DNA of 64,000 nucleotides from Streptomyces sp. NBC_00448 (GTDB lineage: Bacteria > Actinomycetota > Actinomycetes > Streptomycetales > Streptomycetaceae). A program made the position numbers and the translations under genes. Within the stretch, counting starts at the first letter, position 1. Each line of letters opens with the position of its first letter. This document shows, piece by piece, positions 7,985 through 17,196 of the stretch. Where the stretch lies: assembly GCF_036014115.1 (NCBI RefSeq), contig NZ_CP107913.1, forward strand, positions 1,736,001 through 1,800,000. Direction: 5' to 3'. The notes beneath the pieces are model-generated. The model was given only the letters and a program-made list of their open reading frames with translations. It did not search any database and was not told where the DNA came from.

Positions 7985-10408
7985 TCAGGGAGGAGGTGGT
8001 GGCGGCGTTGGCGGCGCTGCTGGTGGGGGCGGGAGGGCGGTGGCTCTTGCCACGCGTTCGGCGGCCAGGTGGGTGCGGACGATCGCCACGCGGATCATCG
8101 GGCCGCCGGTGCCGGTCTTGATCACGTAGAAGACGAAGATGTTGGTCGCCGCGGCGCCCAGCGCGTAGACGTAGGTGTCCTCCAGGACGTGCGTGTAGAG
8201 GAGGACACCGATGGTCAGGACGGCCGTGGCGTAGAAGAGCGAGGTGGGCGCCCACTGGGTGAAGGAGGACAGCCCCGTGATTTTGCTGTCGTCGGTGGGG
8301 ACGGTACTGAGTTTGAGGCGCCGGGAGCGGGCAATCACTGTACGGGCGAAGAAAAGCGTCGTGTAGTTCGTCAGGCAGAGCGACAACTGGCCGATCGCCG
8401 AGTTGATCGGCCACCATCGCGGTTCGACCAGCGTGCACGCCAGCACGAGTCCGCACGGCAGCAAGGCCATCATGCGCATCACCGCCTCGGTGGCCAGGGC
8501 CAGCCAGCTCATCGCGCCGGCCCGGCGACCGACCACCAGGGGCGTCAGGCCCGAGGAGATGATCTCGTAGTACTTCGGCGCCGCCAGCGCGTAGGAGAAG
8601 CCGACGATCCGTGCCGGGAGGTTCGCCCGCCAGTCGGGGACGTGGTAGTCGCCGCGCCGCCACGCGTCGACGACGGGCAGCCCAGTGGGGTCGTGGGTGA
8701 GGTGCTGCACCAGCTCGACGGTACGGTTCCCCCAGCCGAGGTTCAGGTCCCGCAACAGCCAGGTGATGACGACCGTGTTGGTGACCGCCCACACCACGGC
8801 GGCGACGAAGGACCAGGCCAGCAGCCAGTTGGAGAACAGGCCGCGGTTGGCGGCGGGACGCGCGCTCTGCTGCCTGCGCATGCGCCACAGCCGCCACTCC
8901 CGGCCCGGGTCCCCGGCCAGCGGGCGGAGCAGTTCGCGTGACATCCGCCAACCCGACTCGACCCGCAGCGTGTCGGCTCCTCGCTCTGCTGCTTGCGCCA
9001 TCTCGAACTCGGCCAGGAAGCTGTTCTTGAGTTCGGTGAACGAGAACGTCGTCCCCGGGCCCGCGGGGAAGATGAGTAATCGGCGGGCGGGATCGGCGTC
9101 GATCAGATCCTCGACGAAGCGCGCCAGCAGCATCGCCCGCATGTAGAAGATGTCCGGTACCACGCCGTCGGTGCTCGTCCGGCCGCAGCCGATCAGGACG
9201 AGCAGTTGGCCGACCGAGTACAGGTCGGCCCGCCCGATCTCGCTGTCACCCGCCCTGACCTCCGGCGCGATGTACGAGGAGTCCGCGCCCGTCGTCCCGG
9301 TGACGGTGTGCGTGTAGAGATAGTTGCGCCCGAGATCGATGAGTTTGAAGGTGTCGTCCGTGTCGGACACGATGATGTTGGACGGCGACAGGTCCGCGTG
9401 CACGCCCGTGAACCGGTCGGGCAACGGGTCGGCCCGCGCGACACTCTGCAGTTCCTCCATCGCCTCGAACAGGCGTAGGCCGCGCGCCTTGAGCCGGTCC
9501 AGCCGCAGCGACCGTAACTCCTCACCGTCCGCCGCCTCTTGCGCCTGCTCCTCCCTGACAGTCTCCGCGAGGGTCTTCCCCGCGACGAAGTCCATCAGTA
9601 TCCAGCTGTCGAAGCTGGCCCAGACGTGCACCAGGTGCCGGGCGCCGGCGGCCGAGGTTCCGTACCGCTGGGCGTACTCGCGGGTGGCATGCGCGATGGT
9701 CTGGAACTTGGTGAAGGGGTAGATGATCAGCTTGAGGGCGAACGGGGAGCGGTTCCCGTGCACGGCCCGGGAGGTCACGCCGCGCAGGATCAGCGAGGTG
9801 CTGCCGTGCCGGTGGAAGCTCAGCGGCTCGTGCTCCACGGCGCCCCACTCCTGCTCCGCCGGCCCGGCCGCCGCGGAGCGGCGCCCCCCGGTCGGGGGGT
9901 CCGGCCGGTAGACCTCCGCAATGGCCCTTGCCACGGCGGGCTCGGTGACCAGGGCACCGCAGGTGTCCGCGCAGTCGTGGGTCAGCGCGCGGCCCTGCTG
10001 GGCGGGCACCGTGGAGGCATGCGGCACGGAGCGCTGCGCCTCTGACTCGGCGAGGCTGAGCAGGGTGACCAGCAGCAGGCCGGTGAAGCCGAAGAGCCCG
10101 GCCAATCTCGCCCGGCATTCGTCGCTCTGTGCACGGTAGCCGCGGCACCAGTCCGACAGGGCGGTGATGAGGGCCGCCCTCCCGGCGAGCCCGAAGCGGT
10201 CGTCGAACGAACGCTCGTCCAGCGGGATCTCCTGGAGCAGGCGGCGCCAGGAGCGGAGCCGCCGGTTCCGGTCCCTGGACGTCTCCGGCCGGCCGGTGTC
10301 GGTCAGGCCCAGCAGTGCGACCGGGCCCGCGGTCTGCGCGTCGCTATACGCCGTCACGTCCCTGATTGCCAGGATCAGTTGGTCCAGCGTCACGCTCTGA
10401 GTGGTCAT
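7985..10408 (-). CDS. Membrane-anchored Ser/Thr protein kinase-like protein
   Basis: An 807-residue protein that matches no architecture I know. A cytoplasmic N-terminus leads to a hydrophobic segment at about 102-120. A eukaryotic-type kinase domain spans about 200-450, then five predicted membrane helices (about 525-552, 632-661, 668-692, 719-740, 745-763) and a polyproline tail. The kinase keeps the catalytic lysine (K226 in FALKLIIY), the loop HADLSPSN (D339, N344), a DLG in place of DFG (D358) and APE (381-383), but has no typical glycine-rich loop. The first 65 bases lie inside the 3' end of the patatin gene upstream, so the two form an operon. The target and signal are unknown. Confidence 0.75.
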   Translation of the reverse strand: MTTQSVTLDQLILAIRDVTAYSDAQTAGPVALLGLTDTGRPETSRDRNRRLRSWRRLLQEIPLDERSFDDRFGLAGRAALITALSDWCRGYRAQSDECRARLAGLFGFTGLLLVTLLSLAESEAQRSVPHASTVPAQQGRALTHDCADTCGALVTEPAVARAIAEVYRPDPPTGGRRSAAAGPAEQEWGAVEHEPLSFHRHGSTSLILRGVTSRAVHGNRSPFALKLIIYPFTKFQTIAHATREYAQRYGTSAAGARHLVHVWASFDSWILMDFVAGKTLAETVREEQAQEAADGEELRSLRLDRLKARGLRLFEAMEELQSVARADPLPDRFTGVHADLSPSNIIVSDTDDTFKLIDLGRNYLYTHTVTGTTGADSSYIAPEVRAGDSEIGRADLYSVGQLLVLIGCGRTSTDGVVPDIFYMRAMLLARFVEDLIDADPARRLLIFPAGPGTTFSFTELKNSFLAEFEMAQAAERGADTLRVESGWRMSRELLRPLAGDPGREWRLWRMRRQQSARPAANRGLFSNWLLAWSFVAAVVWAVTNTVVITWLLRDLNLGWGNRTVELVQHLTHDPTGLPVVDAWRRGDYHVPDWRANLPARIVGFSYALAAPKYYEIISSGLTPLVVGRRAGAMSWLALATEAVMRMMALLPCGLVLACTLVEPRWWPINSAIGQLSLCLTNYTTLFFARTVIARSRRLKLSTVPTDDSKITGLSSFTQWAPTSLFYATAVLTIGVLLYTHVLEDTYVYALGAAATNIFVFYVIKTGTGGPMIRVAIVRTHLAAERVARATALPPPPAAPPTPPPPPP

Positions 10409-11456
10409 CAGTGGAGTCCACTATCGTCAATCTGGGCATGGCCCGGACGCTTCCCTGGCGGATGAGTTCGACCGGCCGCCCCTCCGTCGCGCAGAACGCC
10501 ACTTCGTAGGCGGTCCGCGCATTCTCCAGCAGGAGGTGCTTGTCCAGTTCGTGGCGCTTCAGTTCGGTCATCCACGGCAGCGGCGCCAGATCGAGCACAT
10601 GGGGCGCGTCCTGCGTAGGAGCGGTGCGCACGCGGTGGAGCCAGTCCTGGTCCCGGTGCTTTTGGCGGATCGCGGTCAGATAGCCCCGGCCCAGACCCCG
10701 CCTGATGCGTTCGAGGTACAGGTAGGTGTAGCGGTGCAGGAGCGAGAAGCCGCTGCTCGCCGGGCGCATCGGCCGCGTACTGAGGGAGAGGACGTGGGTG
10801 CAGCCGTCCTTGACCGCCAGCCGGAACGGAAGCGCGGTGAGAACTCCGCCGTCCAGCGTGCGGCGCCCGTCGGCCATCTGAACCGTGCCGGGAAGGGCGA
10901 TGGGCAGCCACGCGGAGGCGCGCAGCGCGGCTTTGAGCTCCGCGCGGGTGGAGAAGTCCCGCAGGGGTACGGTCTTGAGGGCATCGACATCCGTGACCGG
11001 GACGACCAGGGGGATGTCCGAACGGAGCACCGCCTCGTAGTCCAGCGGCTTCAGCTGCTCCATCACGTGGTCGAAGGCGTAGTCCAGGCCCAGGATCGGC
11101 AGCCGCCGGAAGACCCGGGCGAAGTCCACGAAGTGCTTGGTCGTCAGATCGTCGTAGTAGATGGACAGCGGGTACCAGGTCTCGCCGGCGAGGAAGTACG
11201 CGGCGTTGATCCCGCCCGAGGAGCAGCCGTAGACCGTGTCGAAGGCGTTCTTGAAGCCGTAGTCCTCGAGTTGGGTGAGCATGGCTGCCGAGATGACGCC
11301 ACGCATGCCGCCGCCCTCGATGGCGAGCGCCACCTTCGCACCGTCGCTCCGGTGCCCGGGCAGGCTGCCCTCGGCTCGGCGGGCCCGTAAGACCTCGAGG
11401 ACAGGGTGGGCAGGGTCCCAGTAGCCGCTCTCGCTCCCTACGTCACCGCTTCGCAT
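10344..11456 (-). CDS. Patatin-like phospholipase
   Basis: A 370-residue patatin-family acyl hydrolase with an intact Ser-Asp dyad: oxyanion loop GGGMRG (48-53), nucleophile elbow GCSSG (S79) and DGG (D202). It is expected to cleave acyl chains from membrane or storage lipids. There is no signal peptide, so it acts in the cytoplasm or at the inner membrane face. The ATG at 11456 follows a GGGGG site and was chosen over longer starts because the upstream residues look non-coding. The 3' end overlaps the kinase gene by 65 bases. The C-terminal 40 residues, most of which fall in the overlap, are hydrophilic. Confidence 0.87.
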   Translation of the reverse strand: MRSGDVGSESGYWDPAHPVLEVLRARRAEGSLPGHRSDGAKVALAIEGGGMRGVISAAMLTQLEDYGFKNAFDTVYGCSSGGINAAYFLAGETWYPLSIYYDDLTTKHFVDFARVFRRLPILGLDYAFDHVMEQLKPLDYEAVLRSDIPLVVPVTDVDALKTVPLRDFSTRAELKAALRASAWLPIALPGTVQMADGRRTLDGGVLTALPFRLAVKDGCTHVLSLSTRPMRPASSGFSLLHRYTYLYLERIRRGLGRGYLTAIRQKHRDQDWLHRVRTAPTQDAPHVLDLAPLPWMTELKRHELDKHLLLENARTAYEVAFCATEGRPVELIRQGSVRAMPRLTIVDSTDDHSERDAGPTDPGNQGRDGV

Positions 11457-11914
11457 GATCCCCCATCGGGTCGGGTTGCCGCAGCAGGCACCGCACCGCA
11501 TCGTGCTTTGCCTGTTGCTGCACTGTGCCAGACGCGGTCTTTCGCTGTCCCGGTTCCCCCGAATCTGCGGTGTGGGGGCAGGGCCTCGGTGGCTACGGTG
11601 TCGGCGAGGTTGTAGTCGCAGAGGTTGACGGTCCAGTTGGCCGCGGTGACGAGGTAGGCGGGGCCGCCTTTCCAGGCGGTGGCGTTGCGGAGGGCGTCGT
11701 TGCGTGCGGTGGTGCCGTAGAGAGCGAGGGTGGCGCAGTGGGGGGCGTGGTCGACTTTGCTGCCGGTGGTGCAGGTGAGGTCGCCCATGCCGTCGGTCTT
11801 CTGGTTCGTGCAGCCGACGGACTCGTCGAGGTTGTGGGCAAGGGCCTTGATGGGACAATGGTGGTGAGCCGGTGGGGGGATCGGCCGCGCACCTCACGCA
11901 AGGAGAGGTCCGAG
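11457..11914. other. Divergent region with a fragment of a secreted protein
   Basis: About 460 bases separate the patatin gene from the PAS-GAF-PP2C gene, which point away from each other. The middle holds a minus-strand coding remnant (about 11590-11850). The rest should contain both promoters. The plus-strand gene has a strong AAGGAGAGG site at 11899-11907. No clear promoter consensus stands out. Confidence 0.5.
11590..11850 (-). pseudogene. Fragment of a small secreted/lipoprotein gene
   Basis: The minus frame reads like a real protein for about 85 residues: paired cysteines, an aromatic core and normal composition, for example HNLDESVGCTNQKTDG, VDHAPHCATLALYG and NWTVNLCDYNLADT. This resembles the C-terminal domain of small actinobacterial lipoproteins. 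There is no signal peptide or plausible start, and the frame then runs on through low-complexity residues, so it is best read as the remnant of a lost gene. The family is not identified with certainty. Confidence 0.4.
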
Positions 11915-14215
11915 ATGCCCGACAGCGGTTCCTTCAGCTTCGATGCCCGGGGGCGGGTGACGGCCGTACGCAGCTCCGCGCAGATCCCGCCGACCGCCCT
12001 GGCCGGCGCCGTCGGCGAGTCCGCCCTGCACGTGCTGCGGGACCTGCTGGAAGCGAGCGAGACGGACGGCACGCCGGTCGTCCAGTTCGACGCCTGGCGG
12101 AGCGACGAGGGCACCGTGCTGTCCGCGGTCGGATCGGCGGCGAGCCCGGGAACGGCCCGGGTGCAGAGCGCCTACATGCCGTCGGCGTTCGAGAACGCCG
12201 TCGCGGGCCTGGAGTTGTACGACATCGGGCAGACGGTCGTGCGCAGCAACGCGGCCTGCCTGGCCGTGCGCGGCCTGCCGGCCGACGACGTCGTCGGTCA
12301 CCGTGTGGAAGAGCTCGACTCCACGCTGCCGCTGAGCCCGCTGGTCGCCCGGGCCATGTCGCAGGAGCGGGCCGCCGGCGCGAGCCCGGTCGTCGTCCAG
12401 GACGTCCGGAAGGGGCCGGAGGTCTACTCCGTGCTGGCTCTTCCGCTGCGCGAGGGCACGGATGTCGTCGGGGCGGCGACGATCATGCACAACGTGACGG
12501 AGAGCGTCCGGTCCCGGGACGCGGAGCGACTGCTCGTCACGATGCACAAGAAGCTGGGCACGGAACTGGGCGTGATGCAGACCGCGCAGGAGCTGGCGTC
12601 GGCGGCCACCGAGGAGTTCGCCGACGTCGTCTCCGTCGACCTGGCGGAGGCCCTCTTCCACGGCGAGGAGGCCCCGCTGCCGCCGCTGAGCGCCACTTCC
12701 CCGCTGCGCCGGGCCGCGTTCGTCTCCGTCACGGAGTTCACCAGCCTGTACGCGGTCGGTGAGCCGAGCCGCTTCGCGTTCCCCACCCCGTACAGCCAGG
12801 CGCTGGCGGACACGAAGCCGCGGCTGGTGGACCCGCGCAGCAGCCCGTCGGACTGGCACATGCACGACGCCGCCCGCGCGGGAATCCTGCGTTCGGCGGG
12901 TGTGCACTCGATGATCCTGGCGCCCCTGGTGCAGCGGGGCCGCGTGCTGGGGCTGGCCTGCTTCTACCGGGCCGGGCGGGACACCACGCCGTTCGATCGG
13001 CACGACCTGGCGCTGGCCGAGCAGATCACCGCCCGGGCGGCCGTCCACATGGAGAACGCGCGCCGCTACACCCGCGAGCTCAACGCGGCGACGACCTTGC
13101 AGCGCAGGCTGCTGCCGCAGCGCCTGCCCGAGGTGCCCGCCGTCCGCACGGCGTACTTCTGGAACCCGAGCAGCCACCAGACCCACTGGTTCGACGTGAT
13201 CCCGCTGTCCGGCGCCCGGGTGGGCCTGGCCATGGGCCAGATCCCGCAGCACGGCCTGCGCGCCTCGGTGGACATCGGGCGGTTCCGGACCGCGTTCGCC
13301 ACGCTCGCCCGGATGGACCTGACCCCCGACGAACTGCTGGCGCACCTGGACGACGTGGCCCACACGATCCAGCAGGAGGACGCGGCGTCGCCCGAGGCGC
13401 GAGCGGACAACGGCAGCGCCGCCGGCCCCGCCGCGGGGGAAACCCGCTGCCTGTACGCGATCTACGACCCGATCGCGGGTGGCCTCGCGCTCGCCTCCGC
13501 GGACTGGCCCGCACCGCTGGTGACCACCGCGGACGGCGTCACCACCCCGATCGAGGTGCCGCTGGGCCCCGCGCTTGGCCACCACTCCAGCTACGAGACG
13601 GCCCGCACCACACTCGCGCCGGACACGCTGCTGACCTTCTACTCGGCCTCGATGCTGCACCCGCCCGGCGACGACGACGCCCTCGCGCTGCTCCGGCGCG
13701 CGGCCGGCAGGTCGGCCGGCGACGCCCAAGTGGCCTGCGACAACATCGTCTACGCCCTCATGGGCGACCGGGTCGGCGGCGCCCGCGACGGCGGTGCGGT
13801 GCTGACCGCGGAGGTCAGACGGCTCGCCCCGGACGACCACGTGTCGTGGACGTCGCCCCGGGAGCGCGCCGCCGTCGCCGACTGCCGGGCCCGCGCCCGC
13901 GAGCAGTTGGAGGCATGGCGGCTGGAGGACCAGGTCTTCGCCACCGAGATGGTGGTCAGCGAACTCGTGACCAACGTGCTCCAGCACGCGGGCGGGAAAC
14001 CGCGGGTCCGCCTCATCCGGGACGAACACCTCACCGTGGAGGTCTCGGACGACTCCACCACCTCCCCCCACCTGCGGCACGCGCGGGCGCAGGACGAGGG
14101 CGGCAGGGGCCTGCTGATCGCCGCCACCCTGGCCAGCCGCTGGGGCACCCGCTACGGGGAGGAGGGGAAGACGATCTGGGTCGAACAGGACCTCCCCGAG
14201 GAAGAGCCCCACTGA
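11915..14215 (+). CDS. PAS-GAF-PP2C(SpoIIE)-HATPase protein with degenerate phosphatase
   Basis: A 766-residue multidomain sensor of the Streptomyces RsbU/RsbW-fusion type. A PAS-like region lies at about 90-200 and a GAF domain at about 210-385. A SpoIIE/PP2C fold at about 395-640 and an anti-sigma-type ATPase at 645-758 follow (N-box ELVTN at 683-687, SDDSTTSP, GGRGLL). The ATPase looks intact. The phosphatase does not: the usual GGDWYD is QTHWFD (422-427, first Asp replaced by His424), GDVxGHG is GQIPQHG (Gln442), and YTDG is YSAS (Ala578). Metal binding is therefore probably lost. The start follows an AAGGAGAGG site. Confidence 0.85.
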   Translation: MPDSGSFSFDARGRVTAVRSSAQIPPTALAGAVGESALHVLRDLLEASETDGTPVVQFDAWRSDEGTVLSAVGSAASPGTARVQSAYMPSAFENAVAGLELYDIGQTVVRSNAACLAVRGLPADDVVGHRVEELDSTLPLSPLVARAMSQERAAGASPVVVQDVRKGPEVYSVLALPLREGTDVVGAATIMHNVTESVRSRDAERLLVTMHKKLGTELGVMQTAQELASAATEEFADVVSVDLAEALFHGEEAPLPPLSATSPLRRAAFVSVTEFTSLYAVGEPSRFAFPTPYSQALADTKPRLVDPRSSPSDWHMHDAARAGILRSAGVHSMILAPLVQRGRVLGLACFYRAGRDTTPFDRHDLALAEQITARAAVHMENARRYTRELNAATTLQRRLLPQRLPEVPAVRTAYFWNPSSHQTHWFDVIPLSGARVGLAMGQIPQHGLRASVDIGRFRTAFATLARMDLTPDELLAHLDDVAHTIQQEDAASPEARADNGSAAGPAAGETRCLYAIYDPIAGGLALASADWPAPLVTTADGVTTPIEVPLGPALGHHSSYETARTTLAPDTLLTFYSASMLHPPGDDDALALLRRAAGRSAGDAQVACDNIVYALMGDRVGGARDGGAVLTAEVRRLAPDDHVSWTSPRERAAVADCRARAREQLEAWRLEDQVFATEMVVSELVTNVLQHAGGKPRVRLIRDEHLTVEVSDDSTTSPHLRHARAQDEGGRGLLIAATLASRWGTRYGEEGKTIWVEQDLPEEEPH

Positions 14216-14239
14216 GCCCCGACCGGCGCTCAGGGCCCG

Positions 14240-14623
14240 CTACTTGGTGAAGGACTCGGGGCCGAAGCGGCCGACCGCCACGAACAGGATCAGGGCGAGG
14301 TAGACCACGTTCACCAGGACGTGCACGAACTCCCGGCGGCGGGACTCCACGACCGCCGCGCCGATCATGATCAGGCCCAGGCCGACCGCGGCGCTCGGCG
14401 CCAGGATCTGCGCGATGCCGAGCCAGCCGGGCAGCACCAGGCCGGCGGCGCCCAGGACCTCGACGGCGCCGAGGGCCTTGACGAACCCGGCGTCGAAGTC
14501 CAGGGCCCATCCCCCGCCGGGGGCCTTGGCCAGCTTCTCCCGGGGGATGAACAGCTTGTTGGCGCCGGCGACCAGGAAGGCCGCGGCCAGCAGCCCGGCG
14601 ACGATCCACAGAGCGGTGTTCAC
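14240..14623 (-). CDS. DoxX family membrane protein
   Basis: A 127-residue protein with four hydrophobic helices (about 4-22, 48-66, 70-90, 100-118) and the DoxX/DoxD-like pattern FLVAGANKLF near the N-terminus. Such proteins are linked to quinone and thiol redox homeostasis in the membrane, but their chemistry is poorly defined. The GTG start has GGAGAG at good spacing. It is convergent with the PP2C-like gene (24-base gap) and lies downstream of the aldo/keto reductase on the same strand, too far away to assume one operon. Confidence 0.82.
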   Translation of the reverse strand: MNTALWIVAGLLAAAFLVAGANKLFIPREKLAKAPGGGWALDFDAGFVKALGAVEVLGAAGLVLPGWLGIAQILAPSAAVGLGLIMIGAAVVESRRREFVHVLVNVVYLALILFVAVGRFGPESFTK

Positions 14624-14891
14624 GTGATCTCTCCTCGACGTGTCCTCAGGCGGGTGCTGAGCGGGTGGGCGGTAGCGGGCCGGGGACGGTCGGACGTCCC
14701 CGGCCCGCCGCGTTCCGCCTCCTTGGACGAGGAGGGCAGCCGAGAGGTAACAACCTGGTGCACCGCGCGGTGGTCCGCGCCGCTGCGTCGCACCGACGCG
14801 CCAGGCATCGGGTCGCACGGGCCCGGCGGCATCGGGTCGCACGGACGGGCCCGGCGACGGATGCCGCCGGGCCCGTGGGGCGAGAGGTCGG

Positions 14892-15866
14892 TCAGCGCTC
14901 CAGCAGGCGCATCTGGGCCTCGTTGTGGGTGTCCCCCGCGGCCGGGGGCAGGCTGCTGAGCCGCGCGAGCTGCTCCTCGTCGAGGCGCACCTCGTCAGCG
15001 CCGATGTTCTCCTCCACCCGGGCCACGCGACGGGTGCCGGGGATGGGGGCGATGTCGTCGCCCTGGGCCAGCAGCCAGGCGAGCGCGACCTGGGCCGGGG
15101 TGGCGCCGATCTCGGTGGCGACGGCGGCGACCGCGTCGGCCAGCCGGAGGTTGTGCTGGAAGTTCTCCTCCGTGAACCGGGGGTTGTCGGCGCGGAAGTC
15201 CGCCGGGTCGATCTGGTGGGTGGAGCGGATGGTACCGGTCAGGAAACCGCGGCCGAGCGGCGAGAACGGTACGAAGCCGATGTTCAGCTCGCGCAGCACC
15301 GGCAGCACGTGGGCCTCGGGGTCACGGGTGAACAGCGAGTACTCCGACTGGAGCGCGGTGACCGGGTGGACGGCGTGGGCGCGGCGGATCGTGTCGGGTC
15401 CGGCCTCGGACAGGCCGATGGCGCGGATCTTGCCCTCGGTGACCAGCTCGGCGAGCGTCCCGACCGTCTCCTCGATCGGCGTGCCCGGGTCGACACGGTG
15501 CTGGTAGTACAGATCGATGTAGTCGGTGTCCAGCCGCTTCAGGGAGCCCTCGACCGCGGTGCGGATGCTCGCCGGGCTGCTGTCGGTGCCGTCCTGGCGG
15601 CCGGTGTGCGAGATCAGCCCGAACTTCGTCGCCAGCACCACCTCGTCCCGGTGGCCCTTCAGCGCCCGCCCGACGAGTTCCTCGTTGACGTAGGGGCCGT
15701 AGACCTCCGCGGTGTCGATGAACGTCAGGCCCAGTTCCAGGGCCCGGTGGATGGTACGGATCGACCCGGCGTCGTCGGTCCCCGCGCCGACGTAGCCGTG
15801 GGACATGCCCATCGCGCCCAGGCCGATGCGGGAGACGTCCAGGTCACGCAGCTTGATGTGCTTCAT
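14892..15866 (-). CDS. Aldo/keto reductase
   Basis: A 324-residue NAD(P)H-dependent carbonyl reductase of the AKR superfamily (YajO/AKR13-like). The catalytic tetrad is complete: D51 and Y56 in [11 protein letters not shown]81 in VLATKFG, and H123 in LYYQHRVDP. The C-terminal cofactor-binding segment PIPGTRR is also present. The substrate is unknown. The start follows AGGAGAA. It is divergent from the MmyB-type regulator at 16168, a common Streptomyces arrangement in which the regulator controls the oxidoreductase. Confidence 0.9.
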   Translation of the reverse strand: MKHIKLRDLDVSRIGLGAMGMSHGYVGAGTDDAGSIRTIHRALELGLTFIDTAEVYGPYVNEELVGRALKGHRDEVVLATKFGLISHTGRQDGTDSSPASIRTAVEGSLKRLDTDYIDLYYQHRVDPGTPIEETVGTLAELVTEGKIRAIGLSEAGPDTIRRAHAVHPVTALQSEYSLFTRDPEAHVLPVLRELNIGFVPFSPLGRGFLTGTIRSTHQIDPADFRADNPRFTEENFQHNLRLADAVAAVATEIGATPAQVALAWLLAQGDDIAPIPGTRRVARVEENIGADEVRLDEEQLARLSSLPPAAGDTHNEAQMRLLER

Positions 15867-16167
15867 CGCTTCTCGATTCTCCTGATGATCTCGGTGGTAC
15901 GAACGGTCGGTGGCGGGCGGGGAATTCCGGGGTGGCGGAGGCCGCCCGGCACGGATCGCGGGGTCGTCCCGCACGGAGGGCGGAACCCGCCGCGCACGGA
16001 CGACGGGGCCGGCCGCGGTCCCGTACGGATATCGCTCCACACCTACGAGCGTGCACCCGCGCGGGCGCTTCCGGCAGGGCGGGATCTGCCGGGGAACGGC
16101 CAGCAGGGGTGTGACAGGGCCCCCCACCTCGGGCGTGTCGGGCTGACGGCGGCGGGAGACTGGAGCC
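15867..16167. promoter_or_regulatory. Divergent promoter region, aldo/keto reductase and XRE regulator
   Basis: About 300 bases between two divergent genes. It should hold both promoters and the operator of the regulator. I see a GGGAGA ribosome binding site close to the regulator start but no convincing palindrome or -35/-10 pair. Confidence 0.4.
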
Positions 16168-17133
16168 ATGGCACCCGAGCAGCACGGCGGCGGCCACAGC
16201 GGCGGCGAGCAGTTGGGCCGCTTCCTGCGCGCCCGCCGTACCCAGACCAGCCCGCAGGCCGTCGGCCTGACCCCGGGGCCCGGCATCCGCCGCACCCCCG
16301 GCCTGCGCCGCGAGGAGCTGGCCACGCTCGCCGGCGTCAGCATCGACTACTACACCCGCCTGGAACGCGGCAAGGAGACCCGCCCGAGTCCCGCGGTGGT
16401 CGACGCCCTCGCCCGCGCCCTGCAACTGGACGACGCGGAGCACCAGCACCTGCGCGAACTCGCGGTGCGCGCCGCCCGCTACGCGCCGCAGCCCGTCCCG
16501 GCCCCGACCCGCGCGGTGCGCTCCCCGGTGAAGCTGCTGCTGGAGACGGTACGTCCGAACCCCGCGTACGTCCTGAGCCGCAGCATGGACCTGCTCGCCC
16601 ACAACCCCGGTGGGCTCGCCCTCTACTGCGGCATGGACGACTGGCCCGCCACCCAGCGCAACCTCGCCCGCTACCTCTTCCTCCACCCGACCGCGCGCGA
16701 GCTCTTCCCCGACTGGGGCAACCAGGTCCGCGGCTGCGTGGCCCGGCTGCGCGCGCTGGCCGGCACCGACCCCGACGCGCCCGACCTCGCCCAGCTCGTC
16801 GGCGAACTCCTGCTGAAGAGCCCGGACTTCGCGGGTCTGTGGGAGCGCTACGAGGTCACCGGCCGCAAGCACCTCACCAAGACCTTTCTGCACCCCCAGG
16901 TCGGGGAGATCACGCTCGCCTTCCAGGGCATGGCGCTCGAAGGCACCCCCGGGCACCGGATGGGCGTCTACTCCGCCGGCCCCGGCACCCCCGACCACGA
17001 CGCGATGCAGCTGCTCGACATGACGGCGTCCCAGGCGTCCGCCGAACACGAGCCGCACCCCGGGCACGAACCGCACCCCGGGCACGAACCGCACCTCGGG
17101 CACGAGCCTCACCCCGGCCACCAGCCCGGCTGA
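16168..17133 (+). CDS. XRE/MmyB-type transcriptional regulator with His-rich repeat tail
   Basis: A 321-residue regulator. Residues 15-85 form an XRE helix-turn-helix ([22 protein letters not shown]). Residues 110-285 are the MmyB-like ligand-binding domain, with family landmarks such as [23 protein letters not shown] and [27 protein letters not shown]. The tail after residue about 293 is unusual: four copies of a six-residue unit close to HEPHPG, from an 18-base DNA repeat (17047-17118). It may bind metal or be a slippage product. The gene is divergent from the aldo/keto reductase, its likely target. Confidence 0.88.
   Translation: MAPEQHGGGHSGGEQLGRFLRARRTQTSPQAVGLTPGPGIRRTPGLRREELATLAGVSIDYYTRLERGKETRPSPAVVDALARALQLDDAEHQHLRELAVRAARYAPQPVPAPTRAVRSPVKLLLETVRPNPAYVLSRSMDLLAHNPGGLALYCGMDDWPATQRNLARYLFLHPTARELFPDWGNQVRGCVARLRALAGTDPDAPDLAQLVGELLLKSPDFAGLWERYEVTGRKHLTKTFLHPQVGEITLAFQGMALEGTPGHRMGVYSAGPGTPDHDAMQLLDMTASQASAEHEPHPGHEPHPGHEPHLGHEPHPGHQPG
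17047..17118. repeat. 18-base tandem repeat, four copies, coding
   Basis: Four tandem 18-base units (17047, 17065, 17083, 17101) encoding HEPHPG-type hexapeptides at the regulator C-terminus. The units differ at only a few bases, which suggests recent expansion. Confidence 0.85.
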
Positions 17134-17136
17134 CCG

Positions 17137-17172
17137 GGTGGCGGCCGGGGTGGCGGCCGGGGTGGCGGCCGG
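17137..17172. repeat. 12-base tandem repeat, three perfect copies
   Basis: GGTGGCGGCCGG is repeated three times without change in the 63-base gap between the convergent regulator and GH43 genes. Together with the coding repeat just upstream it marks a slippage-prone 130-base stretch. No stable terminator hairpin was seen here. Confidence 0.85.
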
Positions 17173-17196
17173 AGCGGTGGTGGCGCCGTCAGGTGC

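Noticed and set aside
7985-11456. Patatin operon as a CBASS defence system
   Set aside because: CBASS effectors can be patatins, but no cyclic-nucleotide synthase, ubiquitin-like or HORMA/TRIP13 gene is present nearby, and the neighbour is a kinase.
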